Source: Drechslerella dactyloides
Taxonomy: Eukaryota; Ascomycota; Orbiliomycetes; Orbiliales; Orbiliaceae
Assembly: GCA_020064725.1 (NCBI GenBank)
Contig: JAGTWJ010000008.1
Coordinates: 682,001-746,000, forward strand
Length of the DNA stretch: 64,000 bases
Reading direction: 5' to 3'
Shown here: positions 1 to 10,274 of the stretch, piece by piece
Position numbering within the stretch: the stretch's first letter is position 1
How the letters are laid out: each line of letters starts with the position of its first letter
Translations under genes and position numbers: made by a program
The notes under the pieces: model-generated
What the model was told of the DNA's origin: nothing
Seen by the model: only the letters and a program-made list of their open reading frames with translations
The model's database searches: none

Positions 1-735
1 TCTAGGTGGGCGTTAATCAGTTACAGTCGGAACGATTATATACCAAAAACATAACCCGCATCTAATCTACCCCTCACCCCTTTCGATCGATTGATCATCA
101 CCTGTCCCTCGACTTCCCTGTCTTGTTTCTTCAAAAATTTGCTTTGGCTATTGCGGTAGTTATTCGGATTACTGTCAAAGCTCGCTAGCAAGCAGTTGTT
201 CTTTCTATTGTCTATAAGACCATGCGCGGATATTTTGCTTCTTGTTTTTTCTCTCGCTGTCTTGTAGACACGCGCAACCGAAGGATTGGGACGCGATTGC
301 CGGAGCTTGGCCTTGTCAGGTGGGGGCCTGGACTTGGCCGGCCGGGTGGTCTGCGGTTCATGTTACCAAATCTTTTATGCTACGTTGTCCTTGACTTGTA
401 TATTCGAACCCTTTCCCCTCCTTTGCCAGCCGATGGACATGGCGTATACTATAAATTACCATACTCACACGATTTACATTCCCTCACGCTCTACTGTTAA
501 AATGTGAAGACCTCAGTGTGATATATATGTGAATGTGTAAACACTCTATCAGATTCGGCGTCTAAATTTTCTAAACATCGATTAGCGTCTCGGCTTTGAT
601 ACCTGGCGCGGCTGTTAAAGCTAATTTTCGGGTCTCCACGAGCCTCCACGCGCGCAAGTTGACTAGGTACGCCCTAGTAGCTTGGACCGGTGCATCCGAC
701 GACGCGTACGCACGTGGACATAGCATATAGGTCAG
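1..735. other. intergenic, no gene recognised
   Basis: Only short reading frames without family character, signal peptide or plausible intron structure are present on either strand. It lies downstream of the minus-strand dehydrogenase gene and probably includes its 3' untranslated region. Confidence 0.5.
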
Positions 736-1987
736 CTATACCCCCATCACCATGCCACCGTTGCAGGAGACGACAGAGCCGGTGCACCAGTAGCTTTCAG
801 GTAGACAAAGCATCCCGACACAACCGGCGACTTCCTCAGGTGTCGCTCCCCTTCCTTTCGCGCCACCGGCGTTCATTAATGGAGCGCGCTCTATATCATA
901 TCGTGGAGTCAGCCAACTCTTTATGTTGAACTATTGGCTTGATCGACGTTGACTTTAATCGAAGGTGGATCTAGACATTACGTACCGATGAACGGGCGCA
1001 TGACCTCCTTGAAGTCTTCACTTGTCCCACCGTACATATCCTAGCGCGCCACAAATAGATCGTCAGCGGTTGTGTACTATATGCTGCAGGTATACCACGG
1101 CTGGACGTCGTATCTGGAGACAACCTACCGTAACCACGGGACCGGGATTGACGCACGTCGCGGTGCATCGCTCTGCTAGCTCCCTTGACCATGTTCTCGT
1201 CACGGCTTCCAAAGCTGCTTTGGTGCCGCCATAGATAGCTTGGCCGGGCAAGCCCAGTGATGCTGATACGGAGGAAAGAGAAACTATTCGCCCTGACCCG
1301 TCGTGGGGGAGGTAAGGCATCGCGGCCTTGACCAGCATTAGCGGGCCGAGGACGTTGACGTCATAGTGCTCCTTGAAGATTTCAGGCGTGATGTCCTGGA
1401 TTTTGGTATTTCTCGAGATTCTGGAGATGTGTCAACTCCAACTCTATTAGCCACGCACTGAATAAAGAAAGATTCGACTAAACAAGCGTGTATAATACGA
1501 GCGTGCATGGACTGAGCGGACTGGCTTCTATGGTCGAGGCGTAATTTTAGTTAAGCTGGACATGCACGTACCCGGCATTGTTGATGATGATATCTACTAC
1601 CAAAGGCGTAGTGCTTTGCGAATACTGCGGAGAGTTCTTGATGCTGTCAATGATGGTCTCGCCGACGCTCGGATCGCCCATGTCGGCTTTGACGATGATG
1701 CTTGAGATTCCATATTTCTCCGAGAGAGACCGTGCCAAGTCTGTTGTCTTCTGGGTCGAGGAGTCCGAAGTGTAGTTTAGGACAATGTTGGCGCCGTACG
1801 ATGCGAGTTTCTCGGCAATAGCAGCGCCGATGCCTATTGTTTGCAATTGTCATCAATGTCAGAATTGAAAACACGGTGCGTTGTCGTGTGGTATTTTGCG
1901 GGCAGTGGTGCCAGGGAGATCCTTACCGCGTGAGGCGCCGGTAACGATGGCAAGCTTGCCCTGCAGCGGTTTATCGGACGAGGGCAT
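736..1987 (-). CDS. short-chain dehydrogenase/reductase (SDR), five exons, last junction unresolved
   Basis: Classical NAD(P)-dependent SDR by sequence. Exon 1 (1927-1987) begins MPSSDKPLQGKLAIVTGASR and joins exon 2 (1572-1833) to give the TGASRGIG nucleotide-binding loop. Exon 2 ends in the NNAG motif. Exon 3 (1129-1420) continues NNAGISRNTK and carries the catalytic Ser region (SLSSVSAS) and the YGGTK catalytic Tyr/Lys motif. Exon 4 (986-1040) gives the TDMYGGTSEDF segment after PGPVV. A C-terminal exon (736 to about 930) reads GATPEEVAGCVGMLCLPES and ends in NGGMVMGV, typical of the SDR C-terminus. Exons 1-4 are in phase. The obvious donor after MRPFI leaves phase 1, while the C-terminal frame needs phase 0 or 2, so either a non-standard splice site is used or the copy is frameshifted. 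The substrate cannot be inferred. Confidence 0.8.
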
Positions 1988-2808
1988 GTCTGTCTTGGTA
2001 ACTGGTAATCCTTGAGCTCGAGGGACCAGGCGTGGAGGTTAGGCGTCAATCGGCAGCTGGCAGAACTGGCTTCTTGAAGAGCGAATTTAGCCTTTTTATA
2101 TCCGCCGACTTCAAGGTTTGTTGCACACCGCAGGAGGGGTAGCCGGATTCCCATACCCAGCTGGGTGGACCTCGTCTCGAGGGATGCGGGATCTTGCACT
2201 GCAGGATGAAGATCCGTGGTGGGTCCACGGCATTGGCGCCAGCCCCTGCACAAGCTTGAAAGTTGCTCGAACGTTCCCGTATACGCGGAGCCGGACTTTG
2301 ACCGCACTGATCTCGTTCTAACGATTAATAATCACACTAGCTGATAGCGCTTGAAGCAGGACTTTTGTTTCATATAGACCGTACATATACGTCGCGTCGC
2401 TATCTTGTCGCGAGCGAGCGCGAGCTTGTCTCACACGGAATCGGGTTAGTTGATGTACAGCTGCAATTATTTGAGTAATATGGTTCACACTAACATGTAA
2501 AGCCCGCGCAAGTATACTAGGAGGTACTTGGCAGGCCTAAGTTAATATTTGATCACGTTGAATCATGAGATTGATTATTGATATATGGAGAAAACTCCTC
2601 TGCAGACTCGACTCACTTCTATAGCATGTAGATATTTATAAAGAAGCATCTCGACTAATGACTTTTTCAAGTGACTAGTGCATATCGATATTCGCGGAGC
2701 ATAGGCTCGCTTATATAATAGGCATGAACTCTATCAAACGTATCAAGTGTCCCTTGTAGATCTATCGATACGCTAATACCAATCTAGCGCGCTCACTAAA
2801 CTAGGAGC
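1988..2808. other. intergenic, AT-rich, no gene recognised
   Basis: This lies between the start of the minus-strand SDR gene and the 3' end of the minus-strand proline iminopeptidase gene. It should hold the SDR promoter at its low end. No coding pattern was seen. Confidence 0.5.
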
Positions 2809-5186
2809 CTAGTCTGGACACCCCTTCCTCAGCTCCCACAGCTTCCCGATAACCTCAGACGTCTTCGCCGACACCGCATTATGATGCATCGAATTCGTCA
2901 CAAACTCGTGAAAGTTCCCAGTGATTCCAGCAAACACCCTCGTCAGCTCAAAATCAACATACATGTCATCCATGTACGTCGCCGCGTACACGGGCACCGT
3001 ATTCACCGCGAGCTGGTTCAGGTCATAGAGCCTTCCTTCCCACTTGCGCTCGGCGAGGGCGTTGGCGACGTCTTTGACCTGACGGAGGACGGCGTAGTCG
3101 TCGAGCATGGACTCGTAGACCATCTCGCCGGTGAAGAAGAGGGCGCTGTCGAGGCCGGTTCGTCCGGATGATGCCTTTTGGTGGACGTCGTATGATTGTA
3201 GTCGTGGGTCTGCGAGCTGGCGGGGCTCGCGATTGGCGGACCAGCGGGATGAGTTTCCGCTAAATTGACCTTGTTAGATATCACGTGGAGATAGGGTATA
3301 TAGTCCCGGCGGGTCTGCTGCTCGATAGTGAGATGGGCTGTTAGGGTGGAACTCACTGTTGGCAGTATATTGACTCGTGGAGGATGCAGTATAGCAGAGC
3401 ATAGTCGAAGTCTTGGTTCTCCTCGACTTTGAGAAGTGTCGGCGTAAGAATCTTACCGAATCGGCGGATATCGTCGTGGATTCGGACGACCAGTCCTACA
3501 ATACCATATATCTTAGCACGAAACTTGAAAGATTGTGTTTCGTCGGGAGCTCACCATGGATAGTATCGATACCGCCGTGCATCCCAAACGATATTCCAAG
3601 ACCTCGGAATCGATCAAGAGATAGGGTGCCGCCGCCGGGCAAAGACACTGTGTCTTTAGACAAGAAGCTCGCGATTTCTTTGACTCGCTCGACATCGTTG
3701 GGGTACTTTTTGTAGTAGACCAAGTTCCGTGCCTTCACCTTGTCTACGAAGTTGATTTTTTCAGCAAACTGCCACAGTTCATTCACGCTATCATATCGAT
3801 ATCCCTGCACCAAATGACCGTACGCAAGGTGGTCTCGATGCAAGGCGGGGTGACGTACTGTAGAGATTTGTGTATATCTGATCTGGCGTGCTCTCGCCGA
3901 TTGGCGGAATTCCGCCAAACATGAACGCTGCCAGCAAAGTAATTGCAGGTCAGTTGATCTTCACAAGGCTCTCTTTTTTACAGATTGCCTGAATGCCATC
4001 CGTACCTTCAACAAGATGATCAGGACTTTTCGTGTCACGTAGTAAATGTTAGCCATGCACCTTCCGTATACCCCACTAACCCGCACGCACACTACTAGAC
4101 TTAGAACTTACGCGATGCTCAGATAGGTCGCAATGCAGAACCCGCCAAAGCTCTGCCCAGCCAGACTCCAGCTCTCGTCCTTACCCAATAGCTGCTCGCG
4201 GATGAACTCGCAATCTCTCACAATGTTATCCGCGCGAAAATTGGAGACATATTCCGCCTTCTCCTCGGTCGTTGCACCCGGTATGTTTTCCGGGCAGATG
4301 CATTCGGACAAGCCGGTACCACGCTGGTCCATCAAGACGACCTATTATGCATCCGTGAGCTTTCTGGCATGCATTATAAGGTGGTCGTAGGGATATAGCA
4401 TACACTGTAACCTTTGTCCACGAATTTCGCGATATGCTCGGCTTTCGGCGAGGCGTTATTAAACCCAGGACCCCCTGCAGGTACCAGAACGTGCAGATAC
4501 AAGGAGTCAGATGGCTGCCATGTGCTTTCGGTGGGATGGATAGTTGGTGAATACTGCCCAGACGTACCGTTGAGATAACATACTATCCGTCGCATTCACG
4601 TGTCAACCAAGTGTCCAATAACGTCTTACAGTTTGTGGATATGCGCCGGCCAGCAGAAGCTTCACGTGGCCGCAATTCATAGCACTCCAAGTTATGAACT
4701 CACAATAAGGCCCGTCGTCCTCCTTCTTCTCCTTCGCCTTCTCTGGATCTGCAGACTTCACCGCTCTCCTGGGCTTCGCGGCATCCTCATTGTCCTTGAC
4801 CACGCGCGCAAAAATCGTGATTTTGTGTCCGTCTGGCTTCGTATAGTCCAGCGGAACTGTGAAAAAGTGCTCCGATATGGATAGATTCCCTACAAATAAC
4901 AAGATCTCAACCGTAAGCTGATCGATTCGGCGTTAGATATGCGCACGCACATGTGCGCGTTGCATTACGTTAGTTGACGTGTTGGAAACCCGTAAGCGAC
5001 GGGTGGAAGAGGGATTAGCCTGCGCCGGACAGCAGAATTGCGATCTGCGCCGTCGACGCCGCAATAGGCTGTCCCGCCAGATACAACAGGGCTCGGAAGA
5101 AAGATGGGAAACGGAATACGCAGGTTGGAAATGTCCGTACCGCCGGCAAGGAGATAGGTCTCAACGTTGTCTGTGTTGATCCCCAT
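2809..5186 (-). CDS. proline iminopeptidase (alpha/beta hydrolase, peptidase S33), ten exons
   Basis: Releases N-terminal proline from peptides, by family membership. Exons: 5141-5186, 4704-4889, 4568-4582, 4404-4474, 4112-4341, 4006-4025, 3859-3927, 3555-3743, 3357-3495, 2809-3259; all phases agree, giving about 471 aa. Family landmarks in order: SEHFFTVPLDYTKPDG, YLNGGPGFNNAS (the oxyanion-hole HGGPG-like motif, rebuilt only across two introns), LMDQRGTGLS, the nucleophile elbow GQSFGG, GGIPPIGESTPDQIY, YYKKYPNDVERV, LHESIYCQ, FFTGEMVYESM, then YMDDMYVDFE and the late His region (TNSMHHN) that should supply the acid and base. Length fits the family. The first exon is the least certain because it is joined across a 251-nt intron and is not conserved. 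The third exon is 15 nt and the sixth is 20 nt. Confidence 0.88.
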
Positions 5187-5826
5187 GGCTAAAGATCTCG
5201 CTGTCGTCTTCGGTTTCACTAGAGTGGGGTTAAGCTTAAGGTCGAGAGTGTTTGCTTGGAACGAGCATCTGACATCTAACGGTCTGTGTGCATGGGGGTT
5301 ATTTATATCCTTCCTATAGAGGATGCTACGAGGATTTGCGCTACTTGTGATAATTGACCGTTGGAAAAAAATCAATTGTCTCTTGAGTTTGTTTGTGGAG
5401 CGCACACGAAAAGTCATTGCGGCAGAATAAAAGAGAGTGAGAAAAGGATAAATGTTTTCAAAAGGGCCCGCTTTTCCTGGATATAAATATATTAATACTA
5501 GAAGCGAAGTGGTTTTGTCTCGGAGGCAAGGTCGCAGTCTGGCTTCAAATAGGAGAAGATAGGGACTATGTTGACCCGCCGGAGCTTGAAATGAACATGA
5601 TATCAAGCTAGAGACGACCGGCAAACAGCCAAAACCAAGCTAGAGAAAATCGATAAAGCGCACTGGAGAAGTGGGAGATTCCCAACCATCAAAACTCACA
5701 AAATAACTTGAAGTACTCGAGATAGCGGAAAACAAAAAAATGCAGTGGATATTAAAACTAGAAACCCACTGTCATCCAATGATGAGAAAACCGCATGCTC
5801 CGCCAAATAGCACAAGTTACCCATAA
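5187..5826. other. intergenic between two minus-strand genes
   Basis: Holds the promoter of the proline iminopeptidase gene at its low end and the 3' region of the MIT-like gene at its high end. No separate gene was seen. Confidence 0.5.
5300..5307 (-). promoter_or_regulatory. candidate TATA box of the proline iminopeptidase gene
   Basis: The minus strand reads TATAAATA about 115 nt upstream of the chosen start codon at 5186. Spacing is plausible for a fungal core promoter, but the motif is short in an AT-rich stretch. Confidence 0.35.
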
Positions 5827-7547
5827 CTATAACCCTTTTCTCGTCTGTTCCCATGCCGTACAAAGGTGGCCCAGCATGGTACCCAAAAAGATCTCCTCGA
5901 TGAACAGTTCCAACCCAGCTACAACATTAATGCGGCCGAGTTTCTTACGCGCCATTGTGTTTTCGTACCACGCGAGTTTCGTCTCCAGCGGCTTGCCATC
6001 ACCCAACAGTCCGTTCTGGGTCGGCCTGAAGCCACCTGGACCGTCGTCAATCTCGAACAAGCTCTCGTTAACTAACGTGCTGCTACCCTGCGCATCCGGC
6101 TTCCACATGAAACGCCGGCCGCTAAACGTGAATATCCGCCGACGCGCGCCGTTGGGCTGAGCCTCGCCCTGAGAATAGATGTCGACCGGGGTAGGTAGAT
6201 AGTGTTTGTAGGCCATATCGCCGAGATTGTAGTTCTGTCTGCCTTCCCGCAGCGGCGTGTATATGTCCATACATCTTGTCTTTTTGCCATCCTCGCGATG
6301 TAACGACATTTCAACGAGCGGCGCGTTCGCTTGCTTCAGGCCGTAGAGGTAGTAGATGGGGTTCTTAGATCCATCTTTTATTTCAATGTTCCAGCCTTCG
6401 GCTCCACCGCGGTAGCGCTGGGCGGCGCCGTAACAGTGATACATCTTTACTGGGGCGGTCAGTCGGAGGAAAGGCGTCAAAAGGTACGTGCGAGGGTCTT
6501 GGTGCGGGGGAAATTGCCCCTGTCGAGCGACCTGATCGGGATGTTGATTATTCGGAGGATATGCGTTTGGAGAGTTGGCCTGTGTATTTTCGTACGGGCC
6601 CTGTCCGTACTGACCTGGGCCCGCCGTGCCGTAGTTTCCGGAGGGGTGTTGCAGGTTATTTGGTTGAGGGTACTGTTGGGGTGAAGAAGCACCATTGGTG
6701 GTGCCAGGGTGGACATATCCCAGGCCTGTGAAGCGGAGTTAGTACTGCCCACGAGTTCAATGCATCAACAGCAAAGAGAGTTCCTACCTTGTGGCTGCGG
6801 CACCTGGTGACCACCAGGGGCAGTGATCGAGGGCTTCCGGTCGTGCTCACTGACACCATTGTAGAGGGCTGGATTGGGCGGGATCGCATTGTTTTGGGGT
6901 GAATACTGCTGTGCTTGTGGGTTCGAGTGCGGTTGTGGGTCTGGCTGTTGCTGTTGCTGTGGTCCTGGCTGCTGCGGTCCTGGCAGGTGCACTTGCTGCT
7001 GCCCTTGGTATGGCGGGCCCGTGGGCGTTGTGGAAGAAGCATTGGAGGTCGGGGTGGCGACATTGTTGGGGTACGGCCCCGGCGGTGGCTTCTGCTGTGT
7101 TTCGCTGACGGGTGTCGACTGCTGATATCCGCTGGACACCGGCGTCTGCGATGCGACGGCACTGGCTGGGGCTGTATCGGGTGGCTGCACGGGCGTCGCG
7201 GACGACTGCTGCGGGGGCGGGATGTACGAGAACTTGCGCAGCTTGGTGGAGATTTTTGGCGCGACGGTTTCGAGCCTGTCCCGCAGATCGTCCAGCTCCA
7301 ACCACGTGGAGTCCAGCATGTTCTTCCGTTTGTACCATGCGTTCAGCTCGGCGAGGCGCTCGAAGCGGATGAGGATCTGCTCGTGGGTCCAATCGACGCG
7401 GTCCTCCTGGGTTTCGGTTTTGAGCGCCTCAACGTAGAGCTTGAGGCACTCTTGGTAGAGGGCGTAGGCGTTCTTGTAGTCGGCAGCGGCATCGGCCTGG
7501 ATGGCCATCTTGCCTAGCCGACTGCCCTCGGCGACCGCGTCTGCCAT
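5827..7547 (-). CDS. protein with MIT-like N-terminus, Pro/Gln-rich linker and conserved-looking C-terminal domain
   Basis: Exon 1 is 6788-7547 and exon 2 is 5827-6725, joined in phase to give 552 aa. Residues about 1-100 are helical and resemble an MIT domain (AIQADAAADYKNAYALYQEC, then EALKTET), followed by a second helical stretch containing DSTWLELDDLRDRLETV. Residues about 110-335 are low-complexity Pro/Gln/Ser, including QQQQQ runs, and extend into exon 2. The last about 210 residues are globular and mixed alpha/beta (MYHCYGAAQRYRGG, NPIYYLYGLKQ, GRRFMWKP, KLAWYENTMARKKLGRINV). I cannot name that domain. An MIT domain would suggest binding to ESCRT-III tails and a role in endosomal trafficking, but that is inference from the N-terminus only. 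Start chosen at the first Met before the helical domain. Confidence 0.7.
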
Positions 7548-8698
7548 CTCGAAGGGGTGAGGCCAGTGGTGGCTGCGATTCGATTGCTCGTGAGCAGGAG
7601 GTCGGAGGGCGGTTAGGCGGGGATTTCGCGCGGGTCGCGCCGGCGGAGAGCCGCTTTGGGACCAAAGGGGCGAGGAAGGTTCAACTCGACGTCCGAGAAA
7701 GTGCAGCCCAGCCGGCCAGGACGAGAATCAGACGAGATGGCGTCCGAAGTGCGCGCGGACTCGAAGCGAGATCGAAGACAGCCGCCTGGCGACCGGAGAC
7801 TCGATGAAGGAGAGTAGACGGCGAGTCGGGTTCGGAGGCCAGCCAGCGAGCAGGCAATATTGACAGCAAGCGCCGCGCGACGTCCAGAAGAAGTGATATG
7901 TGGTCGGAAGGATCAAATTAAATTGGACTGGCAACGGGAGGATTTTTCAGCCTGATGTGCTCCGATAACTATGATAGTACAAGTAAGTCACTGATCCTGC
8001 CAGCCGCCTCGAATAAACCACTCGGGCAGGTCTGTCCCTTATGTAAGTAGTGGATGGCCCGGGCTCAGGCAGCACCTCGTACACATGCGCACCTGCTTGC
8101 CCGTCAGGCAATTCGAGTTAGCATCGCCGGGCCGAACGAGCAGGCGAACCGAGCGCTTCCTGCTGGCACGATTGGACGAGACGAAATGAAATGGGGAGGC
8201 TGAAGTGAAGGCGAGGGCGGGCGAATTGGCGAACGTGGCGGGCTTTTGCACATGTCCTCAACACATCCAAAGACGCAAGATCTTGGGCGGTCTTGGAGCC
8301 CGCGCTACCGCTCCAAGCTACGCATGGCGACGGCGCAGCTTCTTTCTGACATGACGTCTCTCGTGGATGCTTGCTTACTTGGGTAGCTTCGGATACGGCT
8401 CGTATTATAAATATTATCCACTATACATTACTGCTGTCTGTATCGATAAGGACGCTGGCGGTAAGAACGCAAATGACAATCATGATTGCGGTATCAATTG
8501 AATCGTCGAGCATGTGCAGGCCCCCTCGCCTCGCCGCGTTCATGCATCCCAGAAAACTAAACCCAACCCCCGCCCTGCTTGGAACATCCTACGATCAAGC
8601 CTCGCATTGCATTGAAGGACCGCAAAAGAAGCACATGAACACCGTGTACTCCGCAGGGAGCCACATACGATGTAGGTTCCACCATTGCGTCCGTCTTC
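7548..8698. other. intergenic, no gene recognised
   Basis: Contains the promoter of the minus-strand MIT-like gene (low end) and the 3' region of the next minus-strand gene (high end). Short frames here are GC-rich shadows without support. Confidence 0.5.
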
Positions 8699-10274
8699 TC
8701 ATCTCCTCCTCGACGGTTGGTGCACCGCGAACACCACCTCCAACTGGCCAAGAACCGGGCTGTCGCATCTGGGGATCCCCTGCGAGTACCGTCTTCGCCG
8801 CCTGCCCGTCGACGTCCTCCGCTTTATGCTGCCGTTCTTCTTCTCTTTCCCAGAGTCCACCCTCTTGACCGCGACGCCGCTGAGATTGTTGCCGCTACTC
8901 TTTTCCTCGAAGCTCAGCCTCACGGCTGCCATGGCCTTGTCCAGCTCCTCCATCGTTCGCTTTTGAAACTTGGTCGAACCCGAGCTCGGAGTCCTCGGTA
9001 GCTTCCCACCGGACGGTCTCCTGTGCGGCACCGCAATCCTGAGTTGTTTGCTTCTCGCCCGTCTGGGTTTTGGTTGGTGAATCGATGACGTTGCTGCTTC
9101 GTCTGGCGCTGCGAGGCTCGGGTTTTGCTCCCTCGTATTTCGCTTCTTGCGCACCGGGGAGCACTCTTCGTCCGTAACCGGAGGCGTCCAGATCGATTCC
9201 ATCGGTCTGCTGAACTCAAAACTCGTGGGACCAGTAAACGTGCTGAAACCCGTCGAGCTGAACGTATTTACTGTCGTGGAACTGTTTTGCGCAGTCGAAT
9301 TATCATAAAACCTCATCGGTACTTCCTTCCTCTTAAAAGCCTTGTTGGGTGCAGTCGTAGCATCGGTGCTAGTATTGATACCAGCACTGGCATTGATGCT
9401 GGCATCCTTTGACGACGGAGTCTGCACTCGCGAAGGCACCGGCTTGCGTTTCGGTATCTTTGTAGGGTCTATCTGCCGGAACTCCCTCTTTATCGCGATA
9501 GGTGGTGATAAAGAAACACACGTCGATGTTTCGACGCTACTAAACGGCGGGGTGTTCGGCATCTCAAGCTTGATAGTGATAGTTTCTATGCCGCCTGAGG
9601 ATTTCGATTTGAAAGACGAATCCGAAACAACGGTCTCGAATGAGAATCTAGGAGCTGATTCCTCCTCAAAGAGCGGCGTTAGGCGTCTAGAGGCTGAGAG
9701 CGGTTACACAAAGAATTGCGTTAGCAGGATGTCTGACAGAATCTCACTATTTCTTGTGTTCTGCTTTTACAGCTTGGAATGTATCACCAAACGGAAACCA
9801 CGGTAGATTGCGCATTGCATTGATCGGGTATTTGTCAAAGAGGGATCAACGAACGTATATGCGTCGGGGAATTTGCAATGTTGACGGAAGCGAGAATATC
9901 AAATCAATGGGATTGAACATACCAAATTTCGACCTGGGTACTGCAAAGTTAAGGGTTATCGGCGACGGTATTCTCGAGATGCGTTTCGTGGAGGCTTCTT
10001 CTTCGCCGGTAGTCTCTTCCCATTCATTGAGTCCCTCGAGGTCCAGTTCATCATAGCTAAAGGTGTTTTCTTTGTTTGATTTTAACTCTCCCATGAAACG
10101 AGAGAGTCTGCCGTTCAAAGACTCCAGATTATCAACCAGCATTTCCAGCCCTTGGATTTGCAGGTCCGGGTCAAATTTTTCCTTCCGTATCGTGGCGGCC
10201 ATTCCGTCGAAGAGCGTTTGTGCCATATGCTCGTTGAGCGAGACCATGACGCCTTTAGAGAAGTTGGACGTCAT
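8699..10274 (-). CDS. unrecognised basic protein with N-terminal coiled coil
   Basis: Two exons, 9923-10274 and 8699-9693, joined in phase 1 across a 229-nt intron, giving 448 aa. The start is the ATG opening MTSNFSKGVMVSLNEHMAQ. Residues about 1-95 are predicted helical and acidic at the end (GLEMLVDNLESLNGRLSRFM; EWEETTGEEE). The rest is rich in Ser, Thr, Pro, Lys and Arg, with basic clusters (RKKRNTRE, PKPRRARSKQLRIAVPHRRP, IKRRTSTGRRRRRYS) that look like nuclear localisation signals. A short helix near residue 380 contains MEELDKAMAAVRLSFEEK. The layout (short helical dimerisation segment plus long basic disordered tail) would suit a chromatin or kinetochore protein, but I do not recognise the family and claim no function. 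A further 3' exon is possible. Confidence 0.65.

Noticed and set aside
4965..5624. 219-codon minus-strand frame at the 5' end of the proline iminopeptidase gene
   Set aside because: Only the first 15 codons from the ATG at 5186 are used before a donor whose phase matches the next conserved exon. The rest is intron or promoter sequence.
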